This document shows, in pieces, positions 1 through 7,690 of a DNA stretch of 28,949 bases (position 1 is its first letter; each line of letters opens with the position of its first letter). The DNA is from JAAERC01 sp965602655. GTDB lineage: Bacteria; Zixibacteria; MSB-5A5; GN15; PGXB01. The notes below the pieces were generated by a model that was not told where the DNA came from, searched no databases, and saw only the letters and a program-made list of their open reading frames with translations. The stretch lies in NCBI GenBank assembly GCA_965602655.1, contig CBFCZE010000022.1, forward strand, positions 1 through 28,949, in the 5' to 3' direction. The translations under genes and the position numbers were made by a program.

Positions 1-1068
1 TTTGTCGGTCGAATTCCATATAGCGATGCAACAACGGTTAACGATATTTGTTGGAAATTAATCAATACTGAAAGCGATATGTCCTCATGGAAGTATAACG
101 CCCTCCTATTAGGGGCCATGAGTAATTTTTATAATGAGGATTTTAGCGGGTGGCCTCCTACTGACGGAGGGAAATTGATGCTGGAATTAATAAATGCTAT
201 GTTATTTTCGTACGGATGGACCTATACGACAATGTATGAAGGGCAGGGCTTACAACCAAGCTATTTACATTTAAGTGGTTTGGACGATTTTCCCTTAACT
301 CATGATAATGTGATGGCCCAGTGGCCCGCCGGTAATTATGGCCTGGTTAACTGGTGGGCGCATGGCGGTTATAATCGTGTGGCCAGGATTTGGTGGGATA
401 ATGATGATGGTGATAATGTTCCTGAATCAGAAGATCCGGATGAAATAGAACATGAATATTTTCTGACCAATACGGATGTCCCCCTTCTGAATGATGACTA
501 CCCCTCGATCATATTCTCATGTTCCTGCAATAATGGCTGGCCTGAGGAAGAAAACCTTGCCCGCGAGTTATTAAGACATGGTTCAGCCGGAATTGTGGCC
601 TCCTCACGTGTTTCATGGTACCGAATTGGTTGGGAAGATAGAGATGGCGGAGGCAATGCGTCAATAGATTACTATTTTACTGAAAATATGTTGATGAATT
701 TTTATCCATTAGGGCCAGCTCTTTATAATTCAAAAGAGCAATATGAATACGCTTTCTTCTGGTGGGGATGGCAATCGCAACAGAATATGTTTGATTTCAA
801 TCTCTATGGTGATCCATCAATGGAATATTATGGGGTTCCATACACTTATGAACCATATATCTGTGGCGATGTTAACAATGATGAACTTATTAATATTCTT
901 GATATAGTATATTTAATTAATTACAAATACAAAGAAGATCCTGAACCGTTATGTTCACCAATTATTAGATGCGCCGATGTGAATACTGATGATTTGATTA
1001 ATATTTTGGATATTGTATATTTGCTAAATTATAAATACAAAGAAGGCTCAGAGCCGGTTTGTCCGTAA
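1..1068 (+). CDS. Gingipain-type (C25) cysteine protease with C-terminal dockerin-like repeats, 5'-truncated
   Basis: The reading frame is open from base 1, so the N-terminus lies outside the window; an internal ATG at 79 is not a credible start because the preceding codons already read as family-like sequence (VGRIPYSDA). The visible part matches the second half of a C25 (gingipain) domain. The catalytic His is in the AHGG motif (codon at 361) and the catalytic Cys in SCSCNNGW (codons at 520 or 526). The sequence FNLYGDPSME, typical of the end of this domain, follows. Two dockerin-like repeats close the protein (about 862-954 and 970-1062), each with a calcium-loop pattern (GDVNNDELINILD, ADVNTDDLINILD) flanked by cysteines. 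C25 enzymes are secreted or surface-bound endopeptidases. The dockerin probably anchors the protein to a cohesin partner, but no cohesin gene is visible here. Substrate cannot be predicted. Confidence 0.85.
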   Translation, partial: FVGRIPYSDATTVNDICWKLINTESDMSSWKYNALLLGAMSNFYNEDFSGWPPTDGGKLMLELINAMLFSYGWTYTTMYEGQGLQPSYLHLSGLDDFPLTHDNVMAQWPAGNYGLVNWWAHGGYNRVARIWWDNDDGDNVPESEDPDEIEHEYFLTNTDVPLLNDDYPSIIFSCSCNNGWPEEENLARELLRHGSAGIVASSRVSWYRIGWEDRDGGGNASIDYYFTENMLMNFYPLGPALYNSKEQYEYAFFWWGWQSQQNMFDFNLYGDPSMEYYGVPYTYEPYICGDVNNDELINILDIVYLINYKYKEDPEPLCSPIIRCADVNTDDLINILDIVYLLNYKYKEGSEPVCP

Positions 1069-1142
1069 ATGATGTGTCCCCGCCCGCCACGGCGAATCTT
1101 CGACCTTCGCGGGAATGACATCGAGAGATGCGGAAATGATGT
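1067..1142. repeat. GC-rich hairpin-bearing segment between 9-bp direct repeats
   Basis: AAATGATGT occurs at 1067-1075 and again at 1134-1142. The 58 bases between are clearly richer in G+C than the surroundings and can pair CCCGC (1079-1083) with GCGGG (1109-1113). Read on the minus strand, the segment contains GTCATTCCCGCGAAGG, which resembles the dispersed intergenic repeats found in many bacterial genomes. The direct repeats could be a target-site duplication or chance. The first copy overlaps the stop codon of the protease gene. Confidence 0.35.
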
Positions 1143-1197
1143 CTTTGTCGAGTACGGATGGGCTATTCGTTTTTATCTTTTCTTTTTTGCTTTTTGA

Positions 1198-1836
1198 ATG
1201 TACCATAATTATGGAATGAGATATGGCAGGAAACAGCTTCAGGTATTAAAAGAGAGTAATTATGATCTCTTCGATGCGTTAAATATCTTCCCCGAATTGC
1301 TTTCGGTGCCGGATGTTGATGAAGTAAAAAGTATAGATGAATTAGAAGTTACTGAAAAACAAATCGAAAATAAACCGGATCAGGAATTACCGGCTGTTTC
1401 AGAGCTGTATAAAATTTTTAACAGGCTAAATTTTAAATTATTCAATAATCAAATTCCGCGATTAACTATAAAGTATTCGGAGCGGATGCTTATAGCAGGA
1501 TCATATAATCCCGTAAAAAATGAGATAACAATTGGCCGGAAGTATCATATGATTTTCCGGGGTGATATTGAAGATACGCTGGCGCATGAGATGATTCATT
1601 ATTTCTACCCGAATCATGGGCGGCGATTTAAAAATATGGCGAACAGGCTGGGTGTATCTCTGAAGGCTAAAGAGCATCCTGATTTAAGGCTGGCCTGCCG
1701 GTATTTATATTATTGTCCCGGTTGCGGCAGGGAATACCCGCGTCGCAAACGACTGCGGATGGCCTCATGCGGCAGTTGTACAACCGGTAAAAACTTTGAC
1801 GCCAGATACAAATTAAAACTCAAAAAAACCAAATAA
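1198..1836 (+). CDS. SprT-like zinc metalloprotein with C-terminal zinc ribbon
   Basis: A 212-residue protein. Residues 70-160 form a SprT-like metallopeptidase domain with the zinc-binding helix AHEMIHYF (HExxH at 130-134) and a further His at about 140 in NHGRRF. The C-terminus carries a probable zinc ribbon: CPGC at 173-176 and CGSC at 191-194, followed by a basic tail. SprT-like proteins resemble the protease domain of Spartan, which digests DNA-protein crosslinks; bacterial members are poorly characterised. The N-terminal 60 residues are acidic and show no known domain. No good ribosome-binding site precedes ATG 1198, and an in-frame ATG at 1216 is possible. It is a single gene between the protease and the ribosomal operon, in an apparent transcription unit of its own. 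Confidence 0.8.
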   Translation: MYHNYGMRYGRKQLQVLKESNYDLFDALNIFPELLSVPDVDEVKSIDELEVTEKQIENKPDQELPAVSELYKIFNRLNFKLFNNQIPRLTIKYSERMLIAGSYNPVKNEITIGRKYHMIFRGDIEDTLAHEMIHYFYPNHGRRFKNMANRLGVSLKAKEHPDLRLACRYLYYCPGCGREYPRRKRLRMASCGSCTTGKNFDARYKLKLKKTK

Positions 1837-1952
1837 TTTTCTAAATCAGCCGGGATTGAATAGCCGACAATTATATTTATACCAACAAGATAGCTAATAT
1901 ATTGATAGATTTTGCCGACTTAAGAAAAGATTAAAAAATAGCTATAAATTTC

Positions 1953-1980
1953 TTGACAGTATTGGAAATTGGACTATATT
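1953..1980 (+). promoter_or_regulatory. Sigma-70-type promoter of the rplM operon
   Basis: TTGACA at 1953-1958 and TATATT at 1975-1980 with a 16-base spacer. Transcription would begin near 1987, leaving a leader of about 40 bases before the rplM ATG at 2027. It lies in an A/T-rich gap after the SprT-like gene. Confidence 0.7.
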
Positions 1981-2026
1981 GAAAGGCTTTATGGAATGTG
2001 AAACCGTTAACTGGATTAAGGGTGAA

Positions 2027-2461
2027 ATGAAAACGTATATACCAAAAGCTGATGACATAAAAAGAAAGTGGTTTGTGGTTGATCTTCAGGGTGCAACTCT
2101 GGGGAAAGCCGCAATTAAAGTTGCCGATATTTTGCGCGGCAAAGACAAGCCAACTTTTACGCCTCATCTTGATACCGGGGATTATATTATCGCAATTAAT
2201 GCTTCCAAGGTTGTTATGAGCGGCAAAAAAGAGCTGGATAAGAAATATTATAAATATTCCGGTTATCCCGGTGGTTTGAAAGAAACAAGCTTTGAGCGAC
2301 TGATGCAGAAAGATTCCCCGTCGGTTTTTATTCATGCCGTTAAGGGGATGTTGCCGAAAACTCGTTTGGGTCGGAAGATTATTGACAAACTTCATGTTTA
2401 TGCCGATACCAATCATAAGCATCAGGCTCAAAAGCCGGAATCGTTGAAATTATTTGATTGA
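2027..2461 (+). CDS. rplM: 50S ribosomal protein L13
   Basis: Early-assembling protein of the large ribosomal subunit. The 144-residue product has the family length and the L13 landmarks RKWFVVDLQGATLGKAA near the N-terminus, GDYIIAINASKV in the middle, and AVKGMLPKTRLGRK towards the C-terminus. The frame is open upstream to a TTG at 1979, but that codon overlaps the promoter's -10 box. The ATG at 2027 gives a normal L13 N-terminus (MKTYIPK) and is preceded by an AAGGGTG ribosome-binding site. First gene of the operon, followed 17 bases later by rpsI, the conserved L13-S9 pair. Confidence 0.97.
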   Translation: MKTYIPKADDIKRKWFVVDLQGATLGKAAIKVADILRGKDKPTFTPHLDTGDYIIAINASKVVMSGKKELDKKYYKYSGYPGGLKETSFERLMQKDSPSVFIHAVKGMLPKTRLGRKIIDKLHVYADTNHKHQAQKPESLKLFD

Positions 2462-2478
2462 TATATTTGAGATTGTAA

Positions 2479-2871
2479 ATGAGTGAAAATGTATTTGCCG
2501 CAACCGGCAGAAGAAAAGAAGCTGTTGCCCGAGCCAGTATAAAGGTGGGCGGCGGTAAATTTCTTATTAATAACAAATCGTTAAAAGATTATGTCAAACG
2601 CGATACACTGGTTGATCTGGTTAATTCCCCGATGATCAAGACTGAGACAATCGGCAAACTTGATATAATCTGCAGTGTTAAGGGCGGCGGTCTTTCCGGC
2701 CAGGCCGGTGCAGTACGACTGGCTTTGTCCCGAGCGCTGGCGAAGCTTGATTCTGACCTTCATTCGATCCTGAGGAAAAACGGGTTTTTGACTCGTGATC
2801 CCAGAGCGGTCGAAAGGAAAAAATACGGTCAGCCAAAAGCTCGCAAACGATTCCAGTATTCGAAGCGTTAG
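2479..2871 (+). CDS. rpsI: 30S ribosomal protein S9
   Basis: Small-subunit protein whose C-terminal tail reaches the peptidyl-tRNA site. The 130 residues match the family length. It starts with the typical FAATGRRKEAVARA and contains GGGLSGQAGAVRLALSRAL. It ends in the hallmark basic tail KARKRFQYSKR, with the terminal Lys-Arg intact. It follows rplM directly, as in most bacteria. Confidence 0.97.
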   Translation: MSENVFAATGRRKEAVARASIKVGGGKFLINNKSLKDYVKRDTLVDLVNSPMIKTETIGKLDIICSVKGGGLSGQAGAVRLALSRALAKLDSDLHSILRKNGFLTRDPRAVERKKYGQPKARKRFQYSKR

Positions 2872-2880
2872 AGAAAACTA

Positions 2881-2943
2881 TCCGGTTTGTCCGGAAATAA
2901 ACACATTCTGTTTGATACTCGGGGGTCCGGTAGCCCGGCCCGA
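2881..2943 (+). promoter_or_regulatory. Structured leader ahead of rpsB (candidate ribosomal-protein autoregulatory RNA)
   Basis: Two hairpins can be drawn in the 122-base gap between rpsI and rpsB. The first pairs TCCGG (2881-2885) with CCGGA (2891-2895). The second pairs TCGGG (2919-2923) with CCCGA (2939-2943) and, inside it, CCGG (2927-2930) with CCGG (2935-2938) around a TAGC loop, leaving a three-base bulge. No U-run follows, so neither is an intrinsic terminator. S2 is known to control its own operon in other bacteria. That this RNA does so is inference. Confidence 0.4.
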
Positions 2944-2993
2944 AATCACAAGGCAGGATGGAAGGAAAAAACCAAATCTAAAGAGGTTCCCAA

Positions 2994-3758
2994 ATGGCAA
3001 TTGAGCATTTGAAAGAATTACTTGAAGCCGGGGTGCATTTTGGTCATCAGACCCGGAGATGGAATCCGAAGATGAGACCGTTCATCTTCACCTCCCGCAA
3101 TGGTATTTATATAATTGACCTGAACAAAACTCTGGAGGCGATTAATCAGGCCTGCCGGAAAGTCAGGGAAATAATTGGCAAGGGGCAGTCAATTTTATTT
3201 GTCGGCACCAAGAAACAGGCCAAAGATGTTGTTAAAGATGAAGCGATAAGGTGTAAACAGTTTTTTGTTACCGAACGATGGCTGGGTGGTATGCTGACCA
3301 ACTTCTCGACAATTAAAGCCTCCATTAAAAGGCTTAAAGATATGGAACGGATGAAAGAAGAGGGCGAACTTGAGAAGTTTAAGAAAAAAGAACGATCCAA
3401 GTTTGATCATCAGATTGCCAAGCTCGAAAAAGTACTGGGCGGTATTAAAGATATGAATTTTCTCCCCGGCCTGGTCTTTGTTGTTGATGCAAAAAAGGAA
3501 AATATTGCGGTAGCCGAGGCGTCCAAACTCGGCATTCCTATTATCGGTATTATTGACACCAACGCCGACCCCGATCCTATCGATTTTCCGATTGCTGCCA
3601 ATGACGATGCTATCAAATCAATCAGGGTTATTACCAAAAAAATTGGTGACGCAATTATGAATGCATCGCAATCAATAACCGAAGAAGAGATAATGGGAAC
3701 GGTCTCGGAAAATTCCGCTACACGCGTAACTACATACATTTCACCCGATGAAAGCTGA
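2994..3758 (+). CDS. rpsB: 30S ribosomal protein S2
   Basis: Small-subunit protein bound near the S1 and mRNA-exit region. The 254 residues include the family landmarks LLEAGVHFGHQTRRWNPKM at the start, GTKKQAK, the motif ERWLGGMLTNF, and FVVDAKKENIAVAEASKLG with GIIDTNADPD after it. A charged coiled-coil stretch (about residues 115-145) is normal for S2. AGAGG sits nine bases before the ATG. rpsB-tsf-pyrH-frr is a classical conserved order, and here rplM-rpsI precedes it. Confidence 0.97.
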   Translation: MAIEHLKELLEAGVHFGHQTRRWNPKMRPFIFTSRNGIYIIDLNKTLEAINQACRKVREIIGKGQSILFVGTKKQAKDVVKDEAIRCKQFFVTERWLGGMLTNFSTIKASIKRLKDMERMKEEGELEKFKKKERSKFDHQIAKLEKVLGGIKDMNFLPGLVFVVDAKKENIAVAEASKLGIPIIGIIDTNADPDPIDFPIAANDDAIKSIRVITKKIGDAIMNASQSITEEEIMGTVSENSATRVTTYISPDES

Positions 3759-3775
3759 GCTATGAGGACGAACCA

Positions 3776-4369
3776 ATGACCATTTCGGCAAAAACAGTAA
3801 AAGAACTTAGAGATAAAACCGGCGCCGGTATGATGGATTGCAAAAAAGCTCTTACCGAAACCGACGGCGATATTGACAAAGCAATCAATTATCTTCGGGA
3901 AAAAGGTATTGCCAAAGCGGCCAAAAGAGCCGGACGGGAAACCGCCGAAGGTGTTATTTATTCTTATATTCATCCCGGCAGTAAACTGGGTGTTTTGGTT
4001 GAAGTTGACTGTGAGACCGACTTTGTTGCTCGTAATGAAGATTTCCAGGCCTTTGCCAAAGATATTGCGATGCAAATTGCGGCCGCCAATCCGATTGCTA
4101 TCAGACGCGAAGATATCGATCAAAAGATGATTGATCAGGAAAAAGAGATTTATCGTCAGCAGGCTCTCAACGAAGACAAACCGGAAAAAATTATTGATAA
4201 AATCGTCGATGGCAAACTGGAAAAGTATTTTGCCGAAACCTGTCTTCTGGAACAGGCCTTTGTCAAAGATAATGATCGTACTATCAAAAGCATTTTAAAT
4301 GATATTATTGCTAAAATTGGCGAAAATATAACTATCAAACGGTTTGCTCGCTTTATGCTGGGACAATAG
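3776..4369 (+). CDS. tsf: Elongation factor Ts (short form)
   Basis: Guanine nucleotide exchange factor that recharges EF-Tu with GTP. The N-terminal UBA-like part has the invariant TGAGMMDCKKAL followed by GDIDKAINYLREKG, and then the core with VDCETDFVARNEDF. At 197 residues this is the short form known from Thermus and Thermotoga, lacking most of the second core repeat and coiled coil of the 283-residue E. coli protein. It lies 17 bases after rpsB with GAGG before the ATG. Confidence 0.95.
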   Translation: MTISAKTVKELRDKTGAGMMDCKKALTETDGDIDKAINYLREKGIAKAAKRAGRETAEGVIYSYIHPGSKLGVLVEVDCETDFVARNEDFQAFAKDIAMQIAAANPIAIRREDIDQKMIDQEKEIYRQQALNEDKPEKIIDKIVDGKLEKYFAETCLLEQAFVKDNDRTIKSILNDIIAKIGENITIKRFARFMLGQ

Positions 4370-4372
4370 CCT

Positions 4373-5098
4373 ATGGATGCCGACCCACAATTAAAGTATC
4401 GTCGGATATTATTAAAGCTATCCGGAGAAGCCCTGGTCGGTCCTAAAATATTTGGCATTGATTACGACACAATTGAATTGATCTGCCGCCAGATTAAAGA
4501 AATTAAGGACCTGGGGTTGGAGATAGCTATTGTTGTTGGCGGCGGAAATATATTTCGGGGGCTGGAAATTTCCAAAACCGGTGTGGATCGAGTAACTGCC
4601 GACAATATGGGGATGCTCTCCACTGTAATCAACGGCCTGGCTCTGCAGGATAATTTGGAGAGATTAGGTTCCAAGACGAGAGTTATGTCAGCTATCCGAA
4701 TCGAATCGTTTGCCGAGAGTTATATTCGTCGTCGGGCTATCAGACATATGGAAAAGGGCAGAATTGTCATTATGACCGCCGGGACCGGTAATCCATATTT
4801 TTCTACTGATACGGCGGCTGCCTTAAGGGCCAATGAATTGGGCGCCGAAGTATTAATAAAAGCTACCAACGTTGATGGAATTTATTCGGCTGACCCCAGA
4901 CTGGAGCCGGAGGCTAAATTCTTACGGGAACTATCCTATCTTGATGTTATTAAGCGGGAATTGCGTTTTATGGATTTGACGGCTATTTCCATGTGTAAAG
5001 ATAACAAAGTTCCTGTGATTATTTTTAATCAGGGAACTTCGGGAAATTTGAAAAAAGTAGTTCTTGGAGAAGAAATCGGTTCAGTCGTAACAGATTAA
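4373..5098 (+). CDS. pyrH: Uridylate kinase (UMP kinase)
   Basis: Phosphorylates UMP to UDP using ATP, the entry step to pyrimidine nucleotides; a cytosolic hexamer of the amino-acid-kinase fold. The 241 residues include the N-terminal LKLSGEAL motif, the glycine-rich VVGGGNIFRG loop, the UMP-contacting YFSTDTAAALRA segment, and ATNVDGIYSADP. It begins three bases after the tsf stop codon, so translation is probably coupled. Confidence 0.96.
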   Translation: MDADPQLKYRRILLKLSGEALVGPKIFGIDYDTIELICRQIKEIKDLGLEIAIVVGGGNIFRGLEISKTGVDRVTADNMGMLSTVINGLALQDNLERLGSKTRVMSAIRIESFAESYIRRRAIRHMEKGRIVIMTAGTGNPYFSTDTAAALRANELGAEVLIKATNVDGIYSADPRLEPEAKFLRELSYLDVIKRELRFMDLTAISMCKDNKVPVIIFNQGTSGNLKKVVLGEEIGSVVTD

Positions 5099-5129
5099 GA
5101 AAATATCTATTAACCGGAGGTATAATCCG

Positions 5130-5687
5130 ATGGCAAAACAAATTTTATCAGATGCTGAAGAAAAGATGAATAAAAGTCTGCAATCGGTGAAAAGGGATTT
5201 TGGATCGCTGCGCACCGGGAAAGCATCTCCCTCTTTGTTGGATGCAATACGCGTTGACTATCATGGGACAGTTATGCCGCTTAATCAGCTGGCCTCGGTT
5301 TCGGCCCCGGAATCAAGATTATTGGTGGTTCAGGCCTGGGATAAGTCAATTGTCGGAGAGATTTCCAAGGCAATTCAGGTCGCCGATTTGGGTCTTAATC
5401 CGCAGGTGGAGGGCAATATTATCCGGCTTCCGATTCCTCCGCTGAATGAGGAACGGCGTCGGGAACTGGTGAAACATTGCAAGAAAATCGCCGAAGATGG
5501 CAAAGTTGCGATCAGAAATATCCGTCGCGAGGCCAATGACAGCCTTAAAAAAACCGAAAAAGATAAATCAATTTCTGAAGACGATCTAAAACGAGGAACC
5601 GAAAAGGTTCAGGAATTAACCAACAAATATACTGACGAAATCGATGAGGCTATGGAGACCAAAGAGTCTGACATAATGGAAGTCTAA
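5130..5687 (+). CDS. frr: Ribosome recycling factor
   Basis: Splits the post-termination ribosome together with EF-G. The 185-residue protein has the usual length and the family motifs LRTGKASPSLLD, VDYHGTVMPLNQLA and LPIPPLNEERRRELVK, with a long charged C-terminal helix. CCGGAGG stands nine bases before the ATG. It is the last gene of the operon and a terminator follows 20 bases downstream. Confidence 0.96.
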   Translation: MAKQILSDAEEKMNKSLQSVKRDFGSLRTGKASPSLLDAIRVDYHGTVMPLNQLASVSAPESRLLVVQAWDKSIVGEISKAIQVADLGLNPQVEGNIIRLPIPPLNEERRRELVKHCKKIAEDGKVAIRNIRREANDSLKKTEKDKSISEDDLKRGTEKVQELTNKYTDEIDEAMETKESDIMEV

Positions 5688-5707
5688 CTCAAATATTATC
5701 CAGCTTC

Positions 5708-5745
5708 AGCGGGCGGTTTTCTTAGAAAATGCCCGCTTTTATTTT
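5708..5745 (+). terminator. Intrinsic terminator after frr
   Basis: AGCGGGC (5708-5714) pairs with GCCCGCT (5731-5737); an inner TTTTC/GAAAA pairing extends the stem. TTTTATTTT follows. It ends the rplM-frr operon. Confidence 0.85.
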
Positions 5746-5898
5746 GATTATTTCTACTTTTTCTCTTAATTTCTGATCTTTCTCATTTAGCCGATTTATT
5801 AGCATATTTTGGAAAATTACCAATTAGAATGAGACGATCGAAAAAAACTCAAATCGCCTGAAGTTATGTATTCAAAAGGATTTGACAATTATAGAAAT

Positions 5899-5912
5899 AT
5901 CAATATATTGAT
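5899..5912. promoter_or_regulatory. 14-bp perfect palindrome over the candidate -10 box
   Basis: ATCAATATATTGAT is a perfect inverted repeat. It covers the TATATT of the promoter at 5882-5909, so a protein bound here would block it. It is built from A/T-rich letters, so chance is a real alternative. Confidence 0.4.
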
Positions 5913-5931
5913 TTTCTTGAAAAGAATATAC

Positions 5932-5947
5932 TGTGAATATTTTCACA
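5932..5947. promoter_or_regulatory. CRP/FNR-family-like operator
   Basis: TGTGAATATTTTCACA is a perfect inverted repeat and has the exact layout TGTGA-N6-TCACA of the E. coli CRP consensus. Its centre at 5939.5 is 41.5 bases before 5981, which is where transcription would start if TAATAT (5968-5973) is the -10 box; 41.5 is the usual class II activator distance. If instead the promoter at 5882-5909 is used, the site lies downstream of the start and would repress. Confidence 0.55.
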
Positions 5948-6002
5948 ATTATGAGGTCAAAAAAAAATAATATTATGACAATTAAAATAACAGGAGTATC
6001 AC

Positions 6003-7499
6003 ATGCCTGATCCCAAAGTTTACAAAAATTTTATAAACGGCGAATGGGTCGAATCCGTGACCGGTGAAACTTTTGAGAATCGTAATCCGGCTAATATAGA
6101 TGAAGTCGTCGGTGTTTTCCAAAAATCCTCGGAGGATGATGTTAACGATGCCGTGGCCGCGGCCAAAGAAGCATACATGAAGTGGCGGTTGGTTCCGGCT
6201 CCGAAGCGGGCCGAGTTGGTCTACAAAATCGCCGATCGTTTGGTCAAAGAGAAGGAGGAAGCTTCTCGTGATATGACGCGCGAGATGGGCAAGATTCTCA
6301 AGGAATCCAGAGGGGATGTTCAGGAAGCAATTGATATGGGGTACTATATGGGCGGTGAAGGGCGACGTTTGTTTGGCTTCACCACTCCCTCAGAACTACC
6401 GAACAAATTTATGATGTCCGTCAGGCAGCCCAAGGGAGTCTGCGGTATGATAACCCCGTGGAATTTCCCGATGGCTATTCCGTCATGGAAAATGATGCCG
6501 GCGCTAATCTGTGGAAATACGGTTGTTATCAAGCCGGCCACCGATACTCCGCTGTCGGTTTATAATTACGTAAAAATGATGGAAGAAGAAGGACTGCCGG
6601 CCGGGGTGGTCAATATGGTTACCGGTTCGGGCGGTTCGGTCGGTCAGCCGCTGATGACACACAAAGATGTGAGCGTTATAAGTTTCACCGGTTCAACCGA
6701 GGTCGGTCGCAAAGTCTCCGAAGCCTGCGCCTCTGATTTTCGGGGATGTCATCTTGAGATGGGCGGTAAGAACTGCATTTTGATTATGGATGATGCCGAT
6801 ATTGATCTGGCCGTTGAAGGTGCCGTTTGGGGCGCTTTCGGGACAACCGGTCAAAGATGTACTGCTTCATCGCGGATGATAGTCCATAAGGATGTTATCA
6901 AGGAGTTTACCGAAAAGCTGGTGGCTCGTGCCAAAGCGCTTAAGGTTGGCAACGGTTTGGATGAAACAGTCGATATGGGACCGGCAATAAACGAGGCGCA
7001 AATGAACACGGTTCTTAATTATATGGACATCGGCAAAAACAAGGATGGCGCCAAATTGCTCTGTGGCGGCGGGCGTTTGACCGGCGGCGATTATGACAAG
7101 GGGTACTATACTGAGCCGACTATCTTTGGCGATGTCACTCCCGATATGACCATCTTCCAGGAAGAGATTTTTGGTTCGGTGACCTCGATTACGGAATGCT
7201 CATCTCTCGAAGAGGGAATTAAGATGTGCAACAATACGGCCTATGGGCTCTCGGCCTCGATTTATACTCAGGATGTCAATAATGGCTTTACGGCCATGCG
7301 CGACGTTTATACCGGCATATTTTATATTAATGCTCCGACTATTGGTGCCGAAGTACATCTTCCGTTTGGCGGCGTTAAGGATACAGGTAACGGACATCGT
7401 GAAGCCGGAATCGCCGGAATAGATGTTTTTTCGGAATGGAAATCGGTTTACATCGATTATTCAGGTAAAATACAGAAGGCGCAGATTGATAATAATTAA
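6003..7499 (+). CDS. NAD(P)-dependent aldehyde dehydrogenase, substrate unknown
   Basis: Oxidises an aldehyde to the acid through a thiohemiacetal on cysteine. The 498-residue protein is a complete ALDH-superfamily enzyme: oxyanion Asn154 in TPWNFP, cofactor Lys177 in VVIKPA, the FTGSTEVG turn at about 228-235, general-base Glu252 in LEMGGKN, and nucleophile Cys286 in GQRCTASSR. The C-terminal GAEVHLPFGGVKDTGNG region recalls semialdehyde dehydrogenases (2-oxoglutarate semialdehyde or P6C-type) more than classical acetaldehyde enzymes, but the substrate cannot be fixed from sequence. It appears to be monocistronic or the first gene before the CpgS-like gene, under a promoter region with a CRP-like palindrome. 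AGGAG precedes the ATG. No signal peptide, so cytosolic. Confidence 0.92.
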   Translation: MPDPKVYKNFINGEWVESVTGETFENRNPANIDEVVGVFQKSSEDDVNDAVAAAKEAYMKWRLVPAPKRAELVYKIADRLVKEKEEASRDMTREMGKILKESRGDVQEAIDMGYYMGGEGRRLFGFTTPSELPNKFMMSVRQPKGVCGMITPWNFPMAIPSWKMMPALICGNTVVIKPATDTPLSVYNYVKMMEEEGLPAGVVNMVTGSGGSVGQPLMTHKDVSVISFTGSTEVGRKVSEACASDFRGCHLEMGGKNCILIMDDADIDLAVEGAVWGAFGTTGQRCTASSRMIVHKDVIKEFTEKLVARAKALKVGNGLDETVDMGPAINEAQMNTVLNYMDIGKNKDGAKLLCGGGRLTGGDYDKGYYTEPTIFGDVTPDMTIFQEEIFGSVTSITECSSLEEGIKMCNNTAYGLSASIYTQDVNNGFTAMRDVYTGIFYINAPTIGAEVHLPFGGVKDTGNGHREAGIAGIDVFSEWKSVYIDYSGKIQKAQIDNN

Positions 7500-7690
7500 A
7501 CAACTATTTGGATAGTGAATACAGATAGGTTTATGTTAAACAGCCATCAAACAATGTCAATGAAACGGCGCGGGTCATTACTGGTGCTGAATAATGTTAT
7601 TCTGATCAGGTTATCTTTTATCTGATGGTGATATAAAATTCTAATAATAGTAAATATGACGTATAAATAATTTAGAAGGAGAAGATATAA

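Larger units (their letters stand above)
5746..6002 (+). promoter_or_regulatory. A/T-rich regulatory region upstream of the aldehyde dehydrogenase
   Basis: With the terminator, this makes a gap of 315 bases without a gene. It holds a possible promoter, TTGACA (5882-5887) and TATATT (5904-5909) 16 bases apart. A second candidate -10, TAATAT at 5968-5973, lies closer to the gene. Two perfect palindromes at 5899-5912 and 5932-5947 are listed separately. AGGAG at 5992-5996 is the ribosome-binding site of the next gene. Nothing recognisable was seen in 5746-5880. Confidence 0.55.

Noticed and set aside
1979..2026. TTG start at 1979 giving a 160-residue L13
   Set aside because: The TTG lies in the -10 box of the operon promoter; the ATG at 2027 has a ribosome-binding site and a normal L13 N-terminus.
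2795..3004. A 69-residue reading frame bridging rpsI and rpsB
   Set aside because: It overlaps the rpsI end and the structured leader, has no ribosome-binding site and no recognisable protein character.
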